A stretch of DNA of 64,000 nt, taken from Halomonas sp. Lineage in GTDB: Bacteria; Pseudomonadota; Gammaproteobacteria; Pseudomonadales; Halomonadaceae. The position numbers were made by a program, and so were the translations under genes. This document shows positions 59,344 to 64,000 of the stretch, one piece after another (positions within the stretch are counted from its first letter, which is position 1; every line of letters begins with the position of its first letter). The notes beneath the pieces were generated by a model that saw only the letters and a program-made list of their open reading frames with translations, did not search any database and was not told the origin of the DNA. Where the stretch lies: contig NZ_JAFIFK010000024.1 of the NCBI RefSeq assembly GCF_020832045.1, positions 38,706-102,705 of the forward strand, given 5' to 3'.

Positions 59344-59426
59344 GCGGATGACCTCGAATATGCCGATGCCCGTATTTTAACGCATTTCGGCCCACGATGC
59401 TTCCTGCCCGGTCGCTATTCGCTGTC

Positions 59427-59476
59427 ATTGAAAGATGCTGGGACATCGGCCTGACAGCCGATGCCCAGCTTTCAAT
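59427..59476. terminator. Long bulged hairpin after qmcA
   Basis: Nested stem of about 20 pairs: ATTGAAA with TTTCAAT, GCTGGG with CCCAGC and CATCGGC with GCCGATG, interrupted by small bulges, loop CTGACA. It starts two bases beyond the qmcA stop (59479) and separates the nfeD-qmcA transcript from the Fic pair, which runs in the same direction. No clear U tract. Confidence 0.65.
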
Positions 59477-59478
59477 AA

Positions 59479-60531
59479 TTAGCTACTGGCTGCTCCGCCG
59501 ACGATGCCGCTGCGAAAGCCGCTCTGGCGGTCGCTGCCGCGCAGGTGCTGCGCCACGGTATCCTCCGGCGAGCCGGCCATCTCACGGAACATGCCCATGG
59601 AGCCGAGCAGCGCGGATGACTCATAGGGCACGAACACCCGCTCCCCCTCCTGAGCCATGGTCGGCAGCGCCTTGATGTAGCTCTGACCGAGCAGGTAGCC
59701 CACTACGGTTCGCTTGTGCTCGTCGCTGTCGCCGATGGCGCTGAGTACCAGCTTGATCGACTCCTGCTCCCCTTGGGCGCGCAGGATGGCCGACTCCTTG
59801 TCGCCCTGGGCGTTGAGAATTGCCGACTCGCGCTGGCCCTGAGCCTTGGCGATGGCGGCGGACTTCTCACCTTCCGCTTCGGTCACGGTGGCGCGGCGCT
59901 TGCGCTCCGCTGCCATCTGCAGCCGCATCGCAGTTTCAACTTCCTCGGGCATGGCGATGTCCTGCACCTCGACCCGCGAGATCTTGACACCCCATTTGGA
60001 GGCGGGTTCTTCCATCGCCGTCTGGATCTCGTTGTTGACCTCGGCGCGGGACTCGAACAGTTTGTCGAGTTCCATCTTGCCGACCACTGAGCGCAGGGTA
60101 GTCTTGGCCAGTACCTCAACCGCCTGGCTCATGTTTTCAATCTCGTAGACGGCACGACGCGGATCGATGATTTGATAATAGAGCGCCCCATTGATGCGTA
60201 CCGTGACGTTATCGGTGGTTACCACCGGCTGGCCAGGGAAATCCATCACGGTCTCGCGACGGTCGATACGCACTTCGCTGGTCGTGATGGGAAGGTACTC
60301 CTCACCGCGTTTCTGGTAGCGAATCATGGTGATGGCGCGGGGCTGCTCGATGAAAGGAATGATGATGTTGATGCCGCTTTCCAGCAGGCGGTTGAACGAC
60401 CCCAGGCGCTCTATCACCATGACTTCGGACTGGCGCACGATCACCAGGCCCTTGGCGATGATGAGAATGCCGATGACGACAACGATGAGGGCTATCAGCA
60501 GCCCCGGGTTGATGGGTAGGTCCATGTTCAC
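59479..60531 (-). CDS. qmcA: SPFH/stomatin-like membrane protein (QmcA type)
   Basis: 350 aa membrane-anchored SPFH protein. N-terminal span LLIALIVVVIGILIIAKGLV, then the SPFH domain (IIPFIEQPRAITMIRYQK to ALYYQIIDPRRAVYEIENM), a long coiled-coil rich in Ala/Glu/Lys/Gln (TEAEGEKSAAIAKAQGQRES repeated) and a short tail. Such proteins form microdomain scaffolds and often associate with proteases. The NfeD partner gene lies just upstream. Confidence 0.93.
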   Translation of the reverse strand: MNMDLPINPGLLIALIVVVIGILIIAKGLVIVRQSEVMVIERLGSFNRLLESGINIIIPFIEQPRAITMIRYQKRGEEYLPITTSEVRIDRRETVMDFPGQPVVTTDNVTVRINGALYYQIIDPRRAVYEIENMSQAVEVLAKTTLRSVVGKMELDKLFESRAEVNNEIQTAMEEPASKWGVKISRVEVQDIAMPEEVETAMRLQMAAERKRRATVTEAEGEKSAAIAKAQGQRESAILNAQGDKESAILRAQGEQESIKLVLSAIGDSDEHKRTVVGYLLGQSYIKALPTMAQEGERVFVPYESSALLGSMGMFREMAGSPEDTVAQHLRGSDRQSGFRSGIVGGAASS

Positions 60532-60609
60532 GTTACGACTCCTTGTGTCGACGAATGTAATCCTGACGCTTGATGGAGCGAAGCGCCTAACGCTGTAGAT
60601 CGGGTATGT

Positions 60610-61062
60610 CTAGCTCTGGGGCGCGTGGCTGACGATGGCCGTGGTGCCATCGAATTCCTGAAAGATCACCAGCGAGCCTTCCGGCAGCTCGGTTTCGCCG
60701 GTCTCGGCCACGCGCAGGCGATAGAAGTCGCCGTTGACCTTGACGCCGCTGGCGCCATCGTAGTCGCGCTTGAGCGTGGTGTAGGTATGGCCCTTCTCCA
60801 CGCCGGTGCCGGTGGTGCCATAGGAGATGCCCCTGGGCGAGAACCAGGGCCGGATCACCTTGACCGCAACTGGAATCAGAATCCCCGAGAAAACTCCCAT
60901 GGCGAGCAATTGCCAGGGCAGGGTGATTCCCAGCGCCGCCAGGGCCGAGGTGAGGGCGGCTGCGACTGCCAGTGACAGCAGCACCAGACCGCCGGATGAA
61001 AGCTCCGCCAGGCCCAACAGCAGGGCGATGGCCAGCCAGACAAGGGCAGGGTTCCAGTCCAT
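60610..61062 (-). CDS. NfeD family membrane protein
   Basis: 150 aa short-type NfeD protein with N-terminal spans (LVWLAIALLLGLAELSSGG, then LVLLSLAVAAALTSALA, then LLAMGVFSGILIPVAVKVI) and a C-terminal OB-fold domain (GKxYG-like VNGDFYRLRVAETGETELPEG). NfeD and SPFH proteins are a conserved pair acting in membrane microdomains. Start MDWNPALVW is chosen over a 25-residue non-hydrophobic extension. Confidence 0.9.
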   Translation of the reverse strand: MDWNPALVWLAIALLLGLAELSSGGLVLLSLAVAAALTSALAALGITLPWQLLAMGVFSGILIPVAVKVIRPWFSPRGISYGTTGTGVEKGHTYTTLKRDYDGASGVKVNGDFYRLRVAETGETELPEGSLVIFQEFDGTTAIVSHAPQS

Positions 61063-61157
61063 GGTAGTCTCGTGATGGTTATTCCCGGGCGCAGGGTGAC
61101 CTGCGTTGCACTTGGTTCTATCGTAGTCGTACGACACCCATGGTAAAGGAGAGCATC

Positions 61158-61727
61158 ATGTCGCACACCCTGGCAGTACGTCCTTTTTCAGCATTGGCTC
61201 TCATTCTGGCGGGCAGCGCCCTGCTGGCGGCGCCTGCCCTGGCCTCGGAAGAGGAAGCCCAGGCCCAGGAGCAGATAGAGCAGGTTGAGCCCGCTGAAGC
61301 TGAAGAGCAGCAGGGGCAGGACGCAGACGATGACGCTGAAGCAGCCAACGGCGACGAGACAGAGACGCACGCGGGCCATCACGACCATGCTGAGCACGAT
61401 GATGACGATCACGCCCATGGTGCCCATGAGCCTGACGAGCATGCCGACAACGAGGCGGTTCAGGCCTACCGCGACGTCAATCGGCGCATGCATGAAGATA
61501 TGTCGATCGACTTCACCGGCAACCCCGACGCCGATTTCGCTCGCGGCATGATCCCCCACCACCAGGGCGCCATCGACATGGCCAACGTGGTGTTGATGCA
61601 CGGCGAGGACGAAGCGATCCGTGACCTTGCTCGCGAGATCATCGAAGCTCAGGAGGAAGAGATCGCCTTTCTGCGCGACTGGCTGGCCAAGCACGGCTAC
61701 GACGAGGAAGAGACGACTGCCGAGTGA
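61158..61727 (+). CDS. Secreted DUF305 protein with histidine-rich linker
   Basis: 189 aa exported protein. Signal peptide (SALALILAGSALLAAPALA), then a very acidic His-rich linker of about 70 residues (for example THAGHHDHAEHDDDDHAHGA), then a DUF305 four-helix domain with the motif ARGMIPHHQGAIDMANVVL. DUF305 proteins are often next to copper genes and are thought to bind metal, and the linker adds many possible ligands. AAAGGAG is eight bases upstream of the chosen ATG, which decides against the upstream ATG at 61140. Confidence 0.9.
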   Translation: MSHTLAVRPFSALALILAGSALLAAPALASEEEAQAQEQIEQVEPAEAEEQQGQDADDDAEAANGDETETHAGHHDHAEHDDDDHAHGAHEPDEHADNEAVQAYRDVNRRMHEDMSIDFTGNPDADFARGMIPHHQGAIDMANVVLMHGEDEAIRDLAREIIEAQEEEIAFLRDWLAKHGYDEEETTAE

Positions 61728-61734
61728 CTCACCC

Positions 61735-61759
61735 GGGGCGGCATGTTGCATGCCGTCCC
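61735..61759 (+). terminator. Hairpin after the DUF305 gene
   Basis: Eleven-bp stem GGGGCGGCATG / CATGCCGTCCC (one G-T pair) with loop TTG, 7 bases after the stop. No U tract. It may stop the plus-strand gene before the convergent ankyrin gene. Confidence 0.55.
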
Positions 61760-61880
61760 ACCCGAGCTAGCCATACCCCGCTTCCGCTACGCCCCACTCA
61801 TACGCCACCGCTACGCCCCCCGGGGGGAGAACCCCGATGCCATAATTGGCAAGTTTGGGATCCTCGTGTCATCCTTTTTT

Positions 61881-62720
61881 CTACCGTTCATGGCCGGGTG
61901 GCACACGAGGTGTCAGCCCCTCGGCGCGCATCTGCTCGCGCACTTCGACAGGCGAGGGCGGGGGGAACTCGACGCCGCGCTCAATCATCATGTCGCGAAG
62001 CTTGATGAATTCGTCGCGAAGGGGGCTGTGCGGGGCGCCTTCGATGCGATTATGAACTCGCCAAGCAGTTGTAACACCCGTTGAGGTGCGAATGTTAGGT
62101 TCAGCCCCCTGGGTCAATAGATAAATCGCGATTTCGGGTTTCGTACCTGAGGTGCTTAAATCGAAGGCCGTTCTTCCTACGGCTCCAGGAGCCGCATCGA
62201 TCTCTGCACCTCGCCCTACTAGCAGCTTAACGTGCTCTAGAGTGCCGCTGATAACAGCTTGCTCCAGTAGCGGTGTATCGCCCCCTTCATTGGGCGACAG
62301 GCCGCCATCCAGCATGGAAGCCAGATAACGCGTTTCACTGCTCATCAATGCCGCCCCCAGAGGAGTTCGAGCCTCAGCTTCTTCTATCGAACCTTCACCT
62401 GGATGTACGCCTAGCTCGACCAAGGTGCGCACGGCATCGGGATTCTGCTGCAGCAGGGCGAACCACATCAGGGTCATCTGCTTATCGCCCCGAGCGGTGA
62501 GGTCGACTCCCTCGGCCCCGCGGCGCAGCGCCGCCATATCGTTGCGCTCGATGGCTTGGGCCAGCTCGAGATGCGGGCTGCTAAAGAACTCGTCGGCAGT
62601 GTGAGTACGTGACATGGTCAATCCCTGGGTCGGCTGGCAGCCGCTGGCAAAGAAAAGTACTACCAGCAACAGCAGTGAGTGAAAACGTAAACGGAGAGGG
62701 CGCTGTGACTTGGTCTGCAT
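61881..62720 (-). CDS. Ankyrin-repeat lipoprotein, putative immunity to VgrG-linked lipase
   Basis: 279 aa lipoprotein with lipobox FASGC (Cys28) after a hydrophobic stretch (SLLLLVVLFFASG). The mature part contains four or five ankyrin-like repeats (LAQAIERNDMAALRRGAEGV, NPDAVRTLVELGVHPGEGS, SGTLEHVKLLVGRGAEIDAA, KPEIAIYLLTQGAEPNIRT). The gene starts 9 bases after the VgrG-lipase stop. Type VI effector lipases (Tle) need periplasmic immunity proteins (Tli), some of which are ankyrin lipoproteins. The role is inferred from that pairing. Confidence 0.8.
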   Translation of the reverse strand: MQTKSQRPLRLRFHSLLLLVVLFFASGCQPTQGLTMSRTHTADEFFSSPHLELAQAIERNDMAALRRGAEGVDLTARGDKQMTLMWFALLQQNPDAVRTLVELGVHPGEGSIEEAEARTPLGAALMSSETRYLASMLDGGLSPNEGGDTPLLEQAVISGTLEHVKLLVGRGAEIDAAPGAVGRTAFDLSTSGTKPEIAIYLLTQGAEPNIRTSTGVTTAWRVHNRIEGAPHSPLRDEFIKLRDMMIERGVEFPPPSPVEVREQMRAEGLTPRVPPGHER

Positions 62721-62729
62721 GGTGTCTCC

Positions 62730-64000
62730 CTAAGCGCAGTGATGGCCCGTGACTTCTGCCAGGATACCTTGATCCATCGACTTCTGGGCCTCCAGCCCCT
62801 CGATGACCTGGGCCATGCTGTGACGCTCAACGGGATTGATGCCCCGGCCAGGCAACCGATACGGCGTGCCCACCGCATCCGGCATCAGTGTGGCCAGCAA
62901 GGCACTGCCGGCGGCCCCGGCAAGGGCACCGGTGCCGCCGCCCAGTGCCGCACCCACCCCGGCCGCCGCCAGAGTTGAGCTCAAGCGACGCTCCTGCAGC
63001 AGTGTGAGTATCTCTCCCGCCACGCGGAAAGCCTGGATATTCTCGGGTTCAGGCTGGTGTAGTGTGCCACCATAGCGTTCCACGGTATTGGGATGCAGGC
63101 CCGCGGAGTTGAGCGTAGTTGCGGGGAGGCCGCTTGCCCGTGAGGCGGCAGAGACCAAACCACCACCTAATGAATGCCCAACTAAATGTACTCTGGCTCC
63201 TGCTTCTTTAAGACTCTGACCTATGTGTACGGCCCTTTCGTAATAATCTGAAGGCTGATTTAATCCTTGTGACAAGTTATTTAACCAGTCTTCGCTATTC
63301 TGAGTCCCTTTGAAAGCTAGTGCTGGACCAAGCGTATTACCGAAAATAATTGGATCAGGTTCATATACTCCTGCTCTAAATCCACTGTTGGAGGGTTTCA
63401 ACTGACTTGGCTTGAGATCCATTGCTGCGAGGTAATCTTCGTTTAGACTACTATCCCTCCAACCCATCGGCACGGGCTGGCTGGGGTCGTAAACATGCTG
63501 TGCCAGCCGGGCATGCTCCACGGCGATGTTGTTGCGCTCAAAGCGCTCGGTGGTGGCGGCCAGGGTGTCGCGGGGGCCGCCGGGGGGCATGGCATCGAGC
63601 TTGGCTCTGGCAGAAGCGATCTGGCCCTGGCGACACTGCCAGCGCGCTGCCTTCTGACGCCTGGCTTCTTCCATGTCGTCTGCGCTCGAGTCGGTCGTGT
63701 CCTCACTCGCTTCTGGCTCGACCTCGCCTTGCGTCGCTGCGGCGACGGCCATCGCCGCAGCCATGAAGCCTCCTGCGAGCGGTGCTCCGCTGGACTTGAG
63801 CGTTACATCCTCGCTCGCTTCCGGCGTGACGGCTCCCGGCAACAGCGCCGCCGCTGCGGCCTGCCCACTCCCCGACCCCGGGCTGCCCCCGGAGTTGATC
63901 TTGACCTGGGCGCCGACGATGGTGATGCCGCTGGGGTCAAGCTTGAGGAAGCTGCCGCCGGCCTTGAGGGTGATCTCGGCACCGGCGTCGATCACGGTCT
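62730..64000 (-). CDS. VgrG fused to lipase-like effector domain (5' part outside window)
   Basis: C-terminal 420+ residues of a Type VI secretion spike. The N-terminal visible part GAEITLKAGGSFLKLDPSGI and VGAQVKINSGGSPG is the end of the VgrG needle. A linker rich in Ala/Glu follows (VTPEASEDVTLKSSG), then an alpha/beta hydrolase-like domain with LAFKGTQNSEDWLNNLSQGL and the nucleophile elbow VGHSLGGGLVSAAS near 63180; a His in VERHSMAQVIEGL may be the catalytic one. Codons from about 63165 to 63470 are A/T rich compared with both flanks, suggesting a swapped-in effector module. The VgrG core and start lie beyond 64000. Confidence 0.85.
   Translation of the reverse strand, partial: TVIDAGAEITLKAGGSFLKLDPSGITIVGAQVKINSGGSPGSGSGQAAAAALLPGAVTPEASEDVTLKSSGAPLAGGFMAAAMAVAAATQGEVEPEASEDTTDSSADDMEEARRQKAARWQCRQGQIASARAKLDAMPPGGPRDTLAATTERFERNNIAVEHARLAQHVYDPSQPVPMGWRDSSLNEDYLAAMDLKPSQLKPSNSGFRAGVYEPDPIIFGNTLGPALAFKGTQNSEDWLNNLSQGLNQPSDYYERAVHIGQSLKEAGARVHLVGHSLGGGLVSAASRASGLPATTLNSAGLHPNTVERYGGTLHQPEPENIQAFRVAGEILTLLQERRLSSTLAAAGVGAALGGGTGALAGAAGSALLATLMPDAVGTPYRLPGRGINPVERHSMAQVIEGLEAQKSMDQGILAEVTGHHCA

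Overview
The window is high-GC, densely packed bacterial chromosome from a Gammaproteobacterium. The synteny (def-fmt-rsmB-trkA-trkH; der-bamB-yfgM-hisS-ispG-rodZ-pilW-rlmN-ndk-isc-cysE-trmJ/suhB-secFD-yajC-tgt-queA-tRNA-Leu), the two-subunit Pseudomonas-type arginine succinyltransferase and the single short RCK/Trk set point to the Halomonadaceae/Pseudomonas side of the class, most likely a Halomonas relative. That assignment is inferred from gene order and protein character; no rRNA is present.

Layout. 1-5.5 kb (minus): K+ uptake (trkH partial, trkA), dodecin, rsmB, fmt, def. 5.7-10.4 kb (plus): LysM protein, dprA, tsaC, hemF, aroE. 10.5-17.2 kb (plus): a four-gene peptide-type ABC importer with an abnormal architecture: the binding protein is circularly permuted, one permease carries a seven-repeat beta-propeller-like insert in its first periplasmic loop, and the two ATPases are fused. 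17.2-20.8 kb: small membrane protein, M48 lipoprotein protease, DUF815 ATPase, ZIP-like membrane protein, lipoprotein. 20.9-33.3 kb (minus): der to cysE housekeeping block, including a reduced isc cluster (iscR-iscS-iscA without iscU, hscBA or fdx). 33.4-41.2 kb: trmJ, a suhB homologue that has lost its catalytic residues, secF/secD/yajC, tgt, queA, tRNA-Leu(CAA).

41.2-50.3 kb is a mixed region: an AT-rich GNAT gene beside the tRNA, small membrane protein, rnk, LysE-type exporter, EAL phosphodiesterase with a dead receiver domain, AidB-like dehydrogenase, glutathione peroxidase, fabV, and an AraC/GlxA-type regulator. 50.7-58.6 kb (plus) is the arginine succinyltransferase (AST) catabolic operon astC-astA(alpha)-astA(beta)-astD-astB followed by a GNAT gene and zapE; astE is absent from the window. 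58.6-61.7 kb: a Fic protein with its small YhfG-like partner, qmcA-nfeD, and a histidine-rich DUF305 protein. 61.9-64 kb (minus): the C-terminal part of a VgrG spike fused to a lipase-like effector, followed by an ankyrin-repeat lipoprotein that is the likely immunity protein.

The strongest candidate for a new system is the 10.5-17.2 kb transporter. The next most interesting items are the catalytically degenerate SuhB, the tail-less IscS with no IscU, and the VgrG-lipase/ankyrin pair.
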